Assembly (NCBI GenBank): GCA_021234155.1
Contig: JAJEKV010000022.1
Coordinates: 5,479,852-5,543,851 of the forward strand
Length of the DNA stretch: 64,000 bases
Source: Isoetes taiwanensis
Taxonomy: Eukaryota; Streptophyta; Lycopodiopsida; Isoetales; Isoetaceae
Reading direction: 5' to 3'
A model generated the notes under the pieces. That model was not told the origin of the DNA and made no database searches. It was given only the letters and a program-made list of their open reading frames with translations. Made by a program: the position numbers and the translations under genes. Of this stretch, positions 33,395 to 44,676 are shown piece after piece. Numbering within the stretch: position 1 is the stretch's first letter; every line of letters starts with the position of its first letter.

Positions 33395-36300
33395 CATATG
33401 GACAATTGTAATTCGAAGTTCTTCTTTAGAATTGCAAAGAATAGACTGCTCAGGAACCAGATTATCAACATCAAAAATGAGAATGGCACTACCTTGAATG
33501 ATCCTAAGGATATCTCTGACTATTTTTACTCCAAATATTCTGACATTTTCTCTGAACACCACAATATCAGCTGGGATAATGTTGATGCTAAAAGTTATTA
33601 GATCTTTTGAACTCTCTGCCAGCTAATATCATTGATCCTATGAATGAAAGATTCTAAATAAGCCTTCTGAGGATGAGATTAGACAAAATTTAAATAGTTT
33701 GGTCAAAGGTAAGAGCTCGGGGCCAGATGGACTTCCCCCTGAATTTTTTATCAAATTCTGGGATGTCATTAAATCTGACATCATTCACCTGCTTAATGGA
33801 TTTTGGCATACTAATCACCTGCATCCTGCTTTTGCTTCAGGATTCATTTCTCTTATCCCTAAAACTGATAATCCTGAAACCTTTAGTGATTGAAGACCAG
33901 TATCTTTGACTAATACAACTTATAAGCTATGTGCTAAAATTATAGCTAATAGGATTAAAGGCTATTTACAAAAGAATATTAGCTTGCACCAATATGCTTT
34001 CTTGTCAAACAGATATATCCTTGACAACTACATTGCGGCCATATGCGCTGGGCTAGGATTTCTAATCAAAGTTGTGTTCTTTTAAAGCTAGATTTCTTCA
34101 AGGCCTTTGACACAGTTAGGTGGGATTTCCTAGTTCTTGCTCTTAAAAAAATTGGTTTTCCTTCCAAATTGATTGAATTGATAATGGGCCTTAACTCGAG
34201 ATCTCAATCTTCTATAATCATCAATGGTTCTCTGGGTAGATTTTTCTCCTTAAGCAAAGGGGTAAGACAGGGTTGCCCTTTAGCTCCCTATTTATTTATC
34301 ATTGTCGCTGAAATTAAACAAGAGTTATACTTCATCATCAGCAAATTTTTTTTTTTTTGAAGGACGACTTCATCATCAGCAAGTTGGCGATATTAAAGGT
34401 TTAAGACTCTCTGATAACATGAGTGATTTCACATTATCGCAATATACAGATGACTCTTTTAGCTTTTTATTGAATGACAATAAAAACATTGAGTTCTTTA
34501 TAAAGGCTATCAAAGGCTTTAGTGCTGCCTCTGGGATTTACCTCAATCAGCAAAAATTTGTCATTCTTGGAGGCTCTACTCAGACTGATATTCTTGGCAT
34601 TAAGTGCTATGATTTTAATCGCTCAACATCCCTTCTTGGAATGCTTTTAGCCCTGGATACTAGTATTAAAAATCTTTGGTCTCCCATTGTTTCCAAAATC
34701 AGAAGAAAATTAAACAACTATGGTAGTTGTCTCTCTCTGGCAGGTAGAACTATAATTGCAACTTTTGTGCTATCTAGTTCTCATGTTTATTTCTCATCTG
34801 CCCTTCTTGCTCCTAAATGTGTCTATCAGCAGATTGTGAGAATTATTAGGAATTATATCTGGGGTAGGAATCATATGGTCAACTGGAACTATGTTACACA
34901 AAGAAAGGATAGGGGAGGTCTTGGTTGTAAGAATTTGCTTTTGTAGGGTTATGCTCTTGCAGAGAAATATATTTGGAAATCTTTGTTCTACCCCGGTAGC
35001 CCAGCTACTTCTTTCATTATATATTGGCTGCAAAATAGTAAAATAGAGGGACACCCTTCTGTTGCTCATCAGTTGCCATCTTCAGCATTTTTTGATATTA
35101 AGCCTGGTGCTAATATTTCCCCCTTAATGAGGAACTTGCTAATTGCATGGAACAAGGTGTTCAAGGCTTACTCCCATTCTGATATAGCTAAGGCCTGTCA
35201 TAACACCAACATTTTTTGGAATCCAAATTTAGCTATGCGAGATCACAATCCCTTGGCTTTAAAGCATTCAAGAATCTATTAGAAATGGCTTGAGAAGAAC
35301 ATTACAACTCTAGGGGATTTATGGCATAATAATAAATGGATTTCCTTGACAAGGCTCAAGGCTTATATCAGGGGCTCATCTTCAGATAGGGTGCTGTATG
35401 ATCATATTATGAGAGCAGTGAAAGAGATCAATCTAGACTCTAATGTGCTTTGCAATATTGAAAGATCCTGTAATGATAAAAAAATCTATAAAGTTTCTAG
35501 TATTTATGCGTTTTTATCTCAGGATCATTTGCAATCAAAAGCTAGAAAATATTGGAATATCAATGCTGATATTGAGTCTAACTTGTTTAAGAATGTTTGG
35601 AATTCCTACTGTTCTTCAAAAATTTCCTTCTTTATCTGGTTGGTGGCTAATAAAAGCATTCCTTGCATGGATCTTATTCATAAGATTTATCAAGTACTGA
35701 TTTTAACATTGCTCACGTTTGCCCACTTGGCTGCAATTCCAAAGAAAGTGTTCAGCATATTTTTATGTATCCTAAAATCAATAATCTTTGGGAATGGATT
35801 CATATTAACTTTGGTTTTCAAACACCATTGAGTATTATTGATTTTATATCTAATAATGATCCATTTAAGAATACAATCTATTACATTATTATGTGGAATA
35901 TTTGGAAGCATAGGAATAGATGTATTCATGGCGATCATAAGATTTTAATTGTCTGGATTAAGCTTCAAGTTATTTTTGACATTGAATTAGTTGCCACTAC
36001 TCATAAGAATAAATATGCAGGAAAATATGATGATAGATGGAATCTGCTTGGGGATTTTAATGGTCCTTTCAATTGCTTTAAACAAAAATGTCATGAACAA
36101 TTTGCTAACACTGATATCTTTGATGCTAGATTATCTTTGGAATTGCAAGCATAAACTTGATCTTCAGTTTGATTTGGCTGAAGAATCTCTACTAGCAAAG
36201 CAATCAAGTATTAGGACAAATAGATTTCAGTTTAACCATGATTACAGTTTCTGGACTGGGACAGTAAAATGGAAGCTAATGGAGAAATTAAATGAAATTC

Positions 36301-36638
36301 CAGAGAAAGAGGTACAATGGGATGAGGATTTCTGCAAGGGAACCCACCTCATGCATGCTTTGTTTTGGTTCCTTAGCAGATATGGTAGAGATATGACAGA
36401 TGCAGAGTTCGAGTTTTACAGAGAAAGCTATTATTATCCTAGGAGAAGTGCTGACTGCTTCGGTACTCTAATCCATCTAATGGCCACATGCAATTCAATG
36501 AGATTGTTGGAGTTAGTTGACTGGGGGAGCAATCAAATCCCTGTTTACCAGCCTCAGATCGGTAATCACTTCCACTTCCTTGAAACCTATAACTTCTGGT
36601 TCATTATATTAACACTTTATATTTGTGGCAACGATTAG
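33395..36638 (+). mobile_element. L1-like LINE (LINE 2), 5'-truncated, decayed
   Basis: Plus-strand ORF2 remnant lacking the endonuclease. It starts in the linker before RT (MDNCNSKFFFRIAKNRLL, equivalent to MDDCSSKFFFRAAKSRI of LINE 1). RT blocks are GKSSGPDGLPPEFFIKFW, LIPKTDNPETFSD, SCVLLKLDFFKAFDTVRWDF (first catalytic Asp), KGVRQGCPLAPYLFIIVAE and QYTDDSFSFLL (YxDD). Connection and zf-RVT-like regions follow (SLAGRTIIATFVLSSSHVYF, KISFFIWLVANKSIPCMDLI), then a C-terminal tail to 36638. Stops and frameshifts are scattered. The two LINEs are related but clearly different families. Confidence 0.9.
34334..34383 (+). repeat. Small T-rich insertion with 15-bp duplication inside LINE 2
   Basis: CTTCATCATCAGCAA occurs on both sides of a ~22-bp T-rich stretch ending GAAGGACGA, within the RT coding sequence just after VAE. 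It looks like a tiny insertion with a target-site duplication. Confidence 0.7.
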
Positions 36639-37850
36639 GGTAGTTTGCTCTGCGGCTACCCTAAAGTTAAGAAATGGCTGATTCTACATTTCGATCCGAT
36701 TGTCTATGTTAGTATCTGCCTTGATAGAGGTTTGATGCAAAATCATTATGCATAAGCACTTCCATGCTCATGAGATAACCTGAAATGGTTTTAGCAATTC
36801 CTGTACTCTGAAACTTGGGGAAATCTGATCCTGGCAAGTGATATTCTTATCATACAGGCCGAATGGTAAAGTCTAGATTATCAGGCATGTTTGAAGAAGA
36901 GGGCAACCGTTCTTGATGAATGCTTGGAATACTAGATATTTTACACAACGAAGGCATTGAGGCACATGTACATGATGGTGGTCAGAGCACATTTGCAGCC
37001 ATTTGATTGGGTTTTGAACAAAAATGGCTAATAGAAATGGCGAATCTGTGTTTATACACATGGTACATCTCAATCTAGCATTTTTCTTTGCTACACTGAT
37101 TGAAGCCGACCAGAAGTTGTTTTGACTTGCCCTGAAAACGCTTAGGTACGTCTACCATGTACTAGCTTCTTGAAAAATTGTTTCCATCTCTATCTTGCTT
37201 TTAAAGAATTCGAATCTACAAATGTAGATACTATGTTTTCAGTTACAAGGCACAACGGCTCTAGATATTTTGAACAGTTCTACAACAAGAACTAGAGGTG
37301 TTCCGAATATTAAAGGAGCACACTTAAACAGGTTTTGTGCTTTTGCATTATTAATTTTTCCTTCTTAATCTAATAAGCAGTTAAGCTTGCTTTATTGTGG
37401 AAACATACATAAAACTATCCTTTGATGGTATAAACACTGCCACTGCTCTATTTCTCATATGCTGGCAGCACTAGTTTATTAAGTCAATCACATGGAAGGT
37501 ACTCAAGTAGCAGAGATGAATTTGAAGGTTCCCAAGTAAAACAATCACCACCGAAGAATAAAATATATGTGATTATATTGCTCGCGAAATATATTCTCAA
37601 CGTGGGGAGTCTGAGCCATCTACCTAAGTCAAGCACATTATTCTTCAGCATAATTTCATTTTAGTTATGTTGCTATGTTCTTTTCGTTCTTTATATTTGT
37701 TTTTAGACTTGAATTTGAATCAATAAAGTTGTTTTCGAATTTAATTAATAATATATAAAGTTTTCTGCCAACTTGCAATGAGCAATATTTTGTGGTTTTG
37801 AAATATTGGTATTGTTATATTAAAAAAAGAATCAAAATCAAGAAAAACAG
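36639..37850. other. No gene recognised
   Basis: AT-rich sequence downstream of LINE 2; it probably includes the LINE 3' UTR. No poly-A tail was identified. Confidence 0.45.
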
Positions 37851-37874
37851 TAAAATTAATATGCCTATCTAAAT

Positions 37875-38345
37875 TATAGGTGATACTATTAGGCCTATCC
37901 ATATGTTAGTACATGTGACGGTTTGCAACATGACTATAAATATGGCACTACTATATGCTAGATATGGCTTTAGGAATGACATAACTTGTGACCCTATATA
38001 TGGCATTATAAGCACTTATATTAATAACAAAAAGTGCTATTATGTGTGATGCTACTTAGTCTACTCTCTGAACCTATACATGGTATTATATTTGACACTA
38101 TTAATGGCATAATTATTTACCCTTCAAGTGATATTATATATGGCGATGTTGATGACAATATAGTTGATACTAGCCATGGTACATATTTTGACATTATAGG
38201 TGACGTTTGTTATAGCACTATAGGTGGTACCAATAGTGATATACGAGTGATGCCATAAGTGATACTATTACATCAGGGTGGATAGCACAATGAATGATAC
38301 GATTGTTGACGTTATAGATGATGTTACTAATGACGATTTCATCAA
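37875..38345 (+). repeat. Degenerate short-period repeat (TATA-TGGCATTAT-like units)
   Basis: The stretch is built of diverged units such as ATATATGGCATTATA, TGACACTATTAATGG, TGATATTATATATGG, TGACATTATAGGTGA and GTGATACTATTA, with roughly 15-20 nt between recurrences. It reads like an old minisatellite, not a gene, although a 74-codon frame crosses it. Confidence 0.6.
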
Positions 38346-38396
38346 CGGGTATGGTCATCCATGAACGGGTATGGTCTCCGTGGACGTTAAAAAATT

Positions 38397-38419
38397 TATT
38401 CTATTCTATTCTATTCTAT
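38397..38419 (+). repeat. (ATTCT)n microsatellite with shared flank
   Basis: TTCTA units follow TCCGTGGACGTTAAAAA. The same flank and repeat recur at 52014-52066. Confidence 0.9.
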
Positions 38420-40014
38420 TGTGTCAGTTTCTAAAATAAATTCAAGACAAGATTTTAAGTCTATAAGTGACGAAAGTAATGACTTAGATTGCCCATTCTC
38501 TTGTAGTGAAAATGTCGCAGGTGATGGACACGACTGGTTGCATACCTAACCTATAGAAGCCTGCTTTAGCTTTGAATATATTGGGTCGGAATATTTGGGG
38601 GACGAGGATGAGGCTGAAACTAAGAGTAGAAAGAAATCTAAAGTAGCTGACAGCCACAAATTTACTGGTGTCCTTCAAAATAAACTATTGGGGAATACAG
38701 AGTCAATAGATTCACAGTACTCTACAGGCATCGAGCATGTAAGGCAGTTGGCCATAGCGATGTACGTTGATGTGCCTACTGTGACAGGCTATTCTGAAAT
38801 GGACACTTCGTAAACTATGGCCGCCGGCCAGAAGCACATAGAGCGAATATCATGCGAGCTTGGCATTGACCCAGATTCCGTTCAAGAGACTCAATGATTC
38901 ACTTCTCGCTCGATTTCACCTGATTTTAAAGTGTTACTTTGTCACATGTACTATATTTTAAATGTTTAGTATCAACTGTAATGATATTGCCTATAGTGTG
39001 TATGAAGTTTTTTGCTTTCACTAAATACTAATATTTTTAGTCTTAAAGCTTTATTTTTCTATATGATTACTATAACCATATCATGTATCTTATAATTGAT
39101 TGCTTAAAGAAATCGCTCTAGCGATCTAATAAAGCACTTTCGCTAATGTTTACTATGCTTGGGTTGCTTATCAACTAGGACATGAAGAATGAAATTCCAA
39201 TGGTTTTCACGTTTAAAATTTCTGCACGCGGATTCTCTTATGTGGACTGCAAATAAATGGTCGAGGAGGACATTTTTTTTGTTTTCAACCACTCACTACA
39301 ACCTATTTCATTATCAAATGAATGAATGAATTCATGCTTTATTGTGCAACTCTCATCCAGGATCGCCTACCGAGATACTGGAGCGTAATACTTGGCATAC
39401 TGAACCCCAAGCAAATGGTCGCCCAAGAGCAACTTTGAAACAAAAAAATGCCTTGGATGGCCTAGATCTAGAATGGCGTCTAACAGCCCAAATGGATTCC
39501 ATAGTACTTAGCACTCCTAAAATTGTGATTGTCTACATGGCACAAAATAGACTGTCAAGATGGATCTTATTTCATCAGGATATTCCAGAGCACAATTGCT
39601 TTCTTGGTATATTGGCTCCATGATCCCATGGAGGGATATCAGGTGTTAAGTTTCTCTAGGTGTGGTTCCTAGACAAGTGGATTGCGAGAATGCACATTCC
39701 AAAAGCTTGGATTGACCAAGGATCCCGCTAGTCGGGATGGTGCATCGTGTACCTGTTGATGCTCGGGTACAGACTTAACATGACAGGTGCGATGCCGCTC
39801 CCAAAGAAAAGGATCCGTCTGGTGTGATTTTGAAGTACAGTCTCTCATGGTTCCAGATTCTTTGCTCCCTTCGCATTCCTCGTTGCACGATACTCTAGGA
39901 GATACTTGCAGGTTTGCGATTTCGAAGCATAGAATCAGGGATAGGTTCAATACTGTATACGTTTTATATGAAATACGTATTATTCAAAAGATACGGCACA
40001 AATTTGAAATATAA
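38420..40014. other. No confident gene; unassigned short frames
   Basis: Plus-strand frames at 38595-38813 (MGDEDEAETKSRKKSKVADS..., acidic then basic) and 39342-39623 have no recognisable domain. They may be exons of an unknown gene or chance. Confidence 0.35.
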
Positions 40015-40018
40015 TATG

Positions 40019-40045
40019 GGGTGTTTTCTTAATCGAGGTGTACAA
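40019..40045 (+). repeat. Left terminal inverted repeat
   Basis: Begins GGGTGTTTTCTTAATCGAGG. Preceded by TATG. Confidence 0.9.
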
Positions 40046-40662
40046 TTGAGCACGCCACATGATGTCGCGACATGGAGTGCCGATCGGTGCCGATTACCCT
40101 TCTACCGCCCTTCACATGCCCTTCACCCAATTTCCCTCACCCGCCAAATTTTCACCCGCCATGGATCCGAAGCCTGAATTCGTTGATCATCAATTTCTTG
40201 CCGAGGTGCGGTCGATTTGCTAGCCATGTCATCAATCCCGATTATGCCGGTGCTTGATTCCTTTTCGAATTTGGAATTGGCGGCCTTAGTTTCCTTTTTT
40301 CTGTTTCAATTGCTTTCGATTCTTTTGGATGTTTTCAAACTTCGGATGGATTGGGAAGGCTTTTGTTTCTTCCATTTCAAAGCTTGGTTCTAGCTTTGAT
40401 CCTAAAGATCCGCTATCCGGTTTGCACTATCTTCAAGAACAATCTCAAAGAAGTTTCTAGCTTATGTTCTCGCATAGCAGAACAATTCATTTTGACAGCC
40501 CCTCACTGATGCGATTCGAAGAAATTGTTGGAGAATATGAAGGAAACATTCATCTCCATGGCATGCAAGGTTTGCATGCCCAATTCATTAATGTCTTATA
40601 CTATTTTTCTAATGTGCTTGCTTTATTCTCACTTTTCAGATGCTTTTGAGGTTCATAGAACA

Positions 40663-43600
40663 ATGGATCCCACAGAAATACAGTTCAAAGGAAATGAACC
40701 TTATGACTTTAATTGGGCAGAAGATGATCTTCATTATTTTGGTGCTGATTATGCATATAATGTAGGTGCTTCAAAAGAAAATACAAACACTCAATCCGTT
40801 ACTGGTATGGAGTTCTTTTCTATTGTTTGCTTGAATTCATATTGAAGAAGAATAGACTTCATAATTTTCTTTTTATTTTTTGCTTTGCCATTGTGCAGAA
40901 TGTGAGCTTCAAGTCCAACATGAGCAGGTGCAAAGCACTCTTGAAACAGGTTAGTTGGCTTTTTCTTGAACGTCATGCTATCTGGTATAATATTCTAAAT
41001 CAGTGTTACTTGTACATATCATGCAGATCAGCATACTTCTTGCAAAGAAGATTTACTGACAGTCTATAGGAATATCAATGCACTTAAAAGAAAACAGCAA
41101 AGAGCACGAAAGAGGGCAAGGGAAGCTGATGCAGAATCTGAGAGTATCAAGTATCAAAAACCATTGTCAGAAATGACGAACCATAATGGATTGACTAAAA
41201 GAAGAAAACAACAATTGTCTAAGAAGATTGCTAACTATGCTAATGAGGTATGTCATAGGAACTCAGAAAAAGGTAGGAAAGAGGTGCTTCAGGGTGCTGC
41301 TAAGCTGTTACCAGAGTGGGAAGTTTTAAAATTAAAGGAAGTAGCAACAATGACTCAGATAGTAGATAATTTGAGGAATTCCTTGTCCAAACATAAGCTT
41401 GACAGATCCACAGATGTGCTTAGAGCAAGGAACTCTGCCATAGTGTTTGCTGTTGACAGTGGGACAAACTGCTTGGGAACTTCCAAATGTTTGAACTTAA
41501 ATAGAAGGTATGTGGCAACAGCAGTACGTAGGAGAGTAGCAGCTGAAATTGGAGATGGACCCTGGTCAATGTTCAAGAGGAAAAGCAGGTTTGATAAGCT
41601 TAGTAGGAAGGAACAAGCAGTAGTTACAGATCTTTGAACAATTCACTCTCGAGTTTCACCATGCAAGAAGCATGTGATAAAGATTTGGGAAGCCCCAGGT
41701 AAAAAGTACCTGCATCCTCTACATTTTTTGGAAGAAACTGAGGTGTGTGATTTGATTTGCTAGTTGCTTTGTTATTGCTTAAAAAGGTATTGATTGCATT
41801 TTTTTTTTTTTTACATCAGTGTGCATTCTATGAAAGGTTTAGAAGGGAAAATCCAAAATTCGAGATCTCATTCTCAGCTTTCCATGCATTGAAGCCTCCA
41901 TTTGTGAGGAAAGTGAAGGACAGGGAAACATGTTGTTGTGTGTACCACATGAGACTAGACTTGGTTAGACAAGCACTGAACAAGATAAGGTTAGATGCAA
42001 AAATCCATGGTGCTGAATGCACTTGTACATGTGTTGTATGTGGTCCTGGACCAACATGTCAAGCACGTGATATGACATATAAATCTACAAGCGACATGTG
42101 GAGGTCATTGGTTTGTACTAAAGATATTGCAGATGAGTGGCATGACCAGAAATGCCTGCTATTGTCATGTCAGAATTGTGGCCCATCAAATTTACCCGTG
42201 TGTCCAAAAGAACTAAGCAGGGGTTTAAGGCACATGATTGAATGTAAGACTTTTGATACAGTGAGTGTCTTTTATGCCTTTTTTATGTTTGAAATGTTAA
42301 TTGCTTACCTATTTTTCTTTTGCAGGTTTATGAATCATTAAATGAACCTGATGGCAAAGGTGGTTTCATAGTGACACCAAAACCTGTTGTGAAGCTTGTG
42401 TACAAGTCAACTTCAACAGCAGATGTTTTAACAAATGCCAAGCAAGTCTTGAAAGAGTTCATCCCCCATAACTATGAGGCTAGGTGGCAGGCTACACAGT
42501 TTAGGCAGTGCTTAGCCACTTTTCCCAGAGACACCATAGTGTCAGTTATTGACTTTGCTGAGAACTACACATTCAAGATACAGCAGGAGATTCAAAGTTT
42601 ACATTGGAGAAATGGCCAATGCACTATATTGGTGCACATATCATACAGACATGCTACTCCAGAAGAGGTTGTGGCTGAGGACGAGAAATTTGATTGTAGC
42701 ACTGAAAGACATATTATCAAAGAGACACATTTTTATATTTCAGATGATAGAGAGCATGACACTTTGTTTGTGCAACATTGCCTTAAGAAGCATGCTGATC
42801 TACTAGCCAGCAAAGGTTTTAAATATAACAATCATGTTATGTGGTCTGATGGATGTGCACGTCAATTCAAAGGTGCAAGAACTTTTTTCTTTCTTGGCAG
42901 ATTTTATAAAAATATGGGGATTCCTATCCATTGGAACTATTTTGGTTCTTACCATGGAAAAGGTACATACCAGCTTAATGAATATTAGATATTCTTGTTT
43001 GAACATCACCAACTTATTGGGCATGTTTATTATGTAGGTGAGCATGATGATGCTGGTGCTGTTCTAAAGAGAGCACTCACTCATGAGATGTTAAAAAGAA
43101 ATTTTAAACCATTAAGAGACACTCATGATGTTGTTATGTTCTGTAGAGAACACTTCAAAGATTCTGAGAAATGCAGGTACTGAAACTGTGTAATGGTGCT
43201 CATTTGGTGCTGATTTAGTGCTGTTCTTTCTAAAATAGCTTCTTGTTTTCTATTTTGACAGATATTTTTGGGAAATTGGAAAATATGAAGTTTGCAGAGA
43301 TGAGATGTTTGATTGTGCAACACTTACAGGGTCAAGTAAGTTCCATAGCATCAGGCCAGTGAATTGCAAGGATCCCACCCAGGTTGCACATATGAATTAT
43401 TCATGCTTTTGCCACTACTGCTGGCTGGGTAAGTACAGTAAATGCATGAACAAAGACAGGATAGGCACTTGGATTTTTTCAGAATTAAGGCCAGGTGTTG
43501 ATGAAGAGGAACACGTAGATGGGCGGCCAGTATGAAGGGGATGCGTAATGGAAATCGATATCATAGATGTTGGAGAGAACTTTGCAGTGGTTGCTCCAGC

Positions 43601-44117
43601 AGATAACAAGGAGAAAGTGGATTTCTATATCTTGAGATGTACAGAAGTTAAACATGTAATTGAGAAGGCTTACAAAGATCCTTGGGGCCAAAAGTTTGGA
43701 AGGAGGGAGGTGGTTGTGACTGGTAAGTTTTATAAATATATAGAACAGAGCAGGTATGAACTTCTTAGGTTTGAACCAGATTGTAGTGTGTACAGCCATT
43801 TAGTAGTGGCATATAATTTTGACATGAAAGACTTAGGTGGCAACATTTTTGAGTTGGAAACTGATGTGCATGAACACATTCTTGAAAGTCTACAAACACA
43901 ATCTACTGTCCTTGCTCAATGTGATGTTGCAAGCAACAGTAAGCCAGAACCAAAGAGCAAGCAACAATTAGTTAGCAAGTCAGGAGGCAGAAAAGAGGAG
44001 GCAAGCAGCAGTAAGCCAGCACCAAAGAAGCAAGGAGCACTGAAGTCAGTGAAGTTAGTGAACAAGAAAAGACCAAAGAAGCAAGGACCAAAAAAGTCAG
44101 GGTGTGGAAAAAAGTAG
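40663..44117 (+). pseudogene. Transposase-like gene of the TIR element, 7 exons, two stop codons
   Basis: Exons: 40663-40804, 40899-40949, 41027-41743, 41820-42260, 42326-42962, 43038-43176, 43262-44117, about 990 codons. Order: acidic N-terminus, basic helical region (NALKRKQQRARKRAREA), a Cys-rich zinc-binding-like segment (CTCTCVVCGPGPTC, then CLLLSCQNCG), then a DDE-like core: VIDFAENYTFKIQQEIQSLHW (first Asp), HVMWSDGCARQFKGARTFFF (second Asp) and YHGKGEHDDAGAVLKRAL (third acidic site). A C-terminal part with CFCHYCWLGKYSKC and a Lys/Pro-rich tail follow. The core pattern matches uncharacterised transposon-derived proteins known to me from animals. In-frame TGA codons at 41635 and 43533 break it. 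A possible extra 5' exon at 40161-40205 (MDPKPEFVDHQF) does not match the phase. Confidence 0.78.
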
Positions 44118-44676
44118 GAGGCAAGCAGCTCATTGACCAAGCAGAAAATAGGAAGAAAACAAGGTGACATTGGAGAAAAAAAACCTGCAAATAGCAAAAA
44201 ACAAAACACCAGAAAATAACAGCAAGAAATACTATTCATTCATTCACATTGACTCACAATTCAATCACTCATAGAACTTAAACTTCAAGTGAATGAAACT
44301 TGAAAGCATGTAAATTTAAAAGCATGAAAACAGCAATGCAATTTTGATTATAAACTTGACAGTGAGCAGGAAATATGAATGATTGTGAACTTATTATCTT
44401 ATTGCAACAATTCAAAGTAGAAACTTCTAAATTACAACAATTGAAATTAGAAACTCAAATTGCAATTGCAATTCAATACTCAAATTGCAATTCAATACTC
44501 AAATTTGCAATTCAACACTCAAATTCAATACTCAATTCAATACTCAATAGTCAATACCAGTTAATTCAATACTCTAATTGCAATTGCAATTCAATACTCA
44601 AATTGCAAACTCAAAATTGCAAAAGTTTAATATATTATCGAATACAAAAAAGGTTAGATACACAAAATTTCTTCCA
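44118..44676. other. Intergenic gap between convergent genes; CAATTGCAATTCAATACT repeats
   Basis: 44380-44610 is built of diverged CAAATTGCAATTCAATACT units (low-complexity minisatellite). The remainder is presumably the 3' UTRs of the two genes. Confidence 0.6.

Noticed and set aside
40161-40205. Short first exon MDPKPEFVDHQF for the transposase gene
   Set aside because: It ends in phase 0 while the next exon needs phase 1; the ATG at 40663 gives a consistent frame instead.
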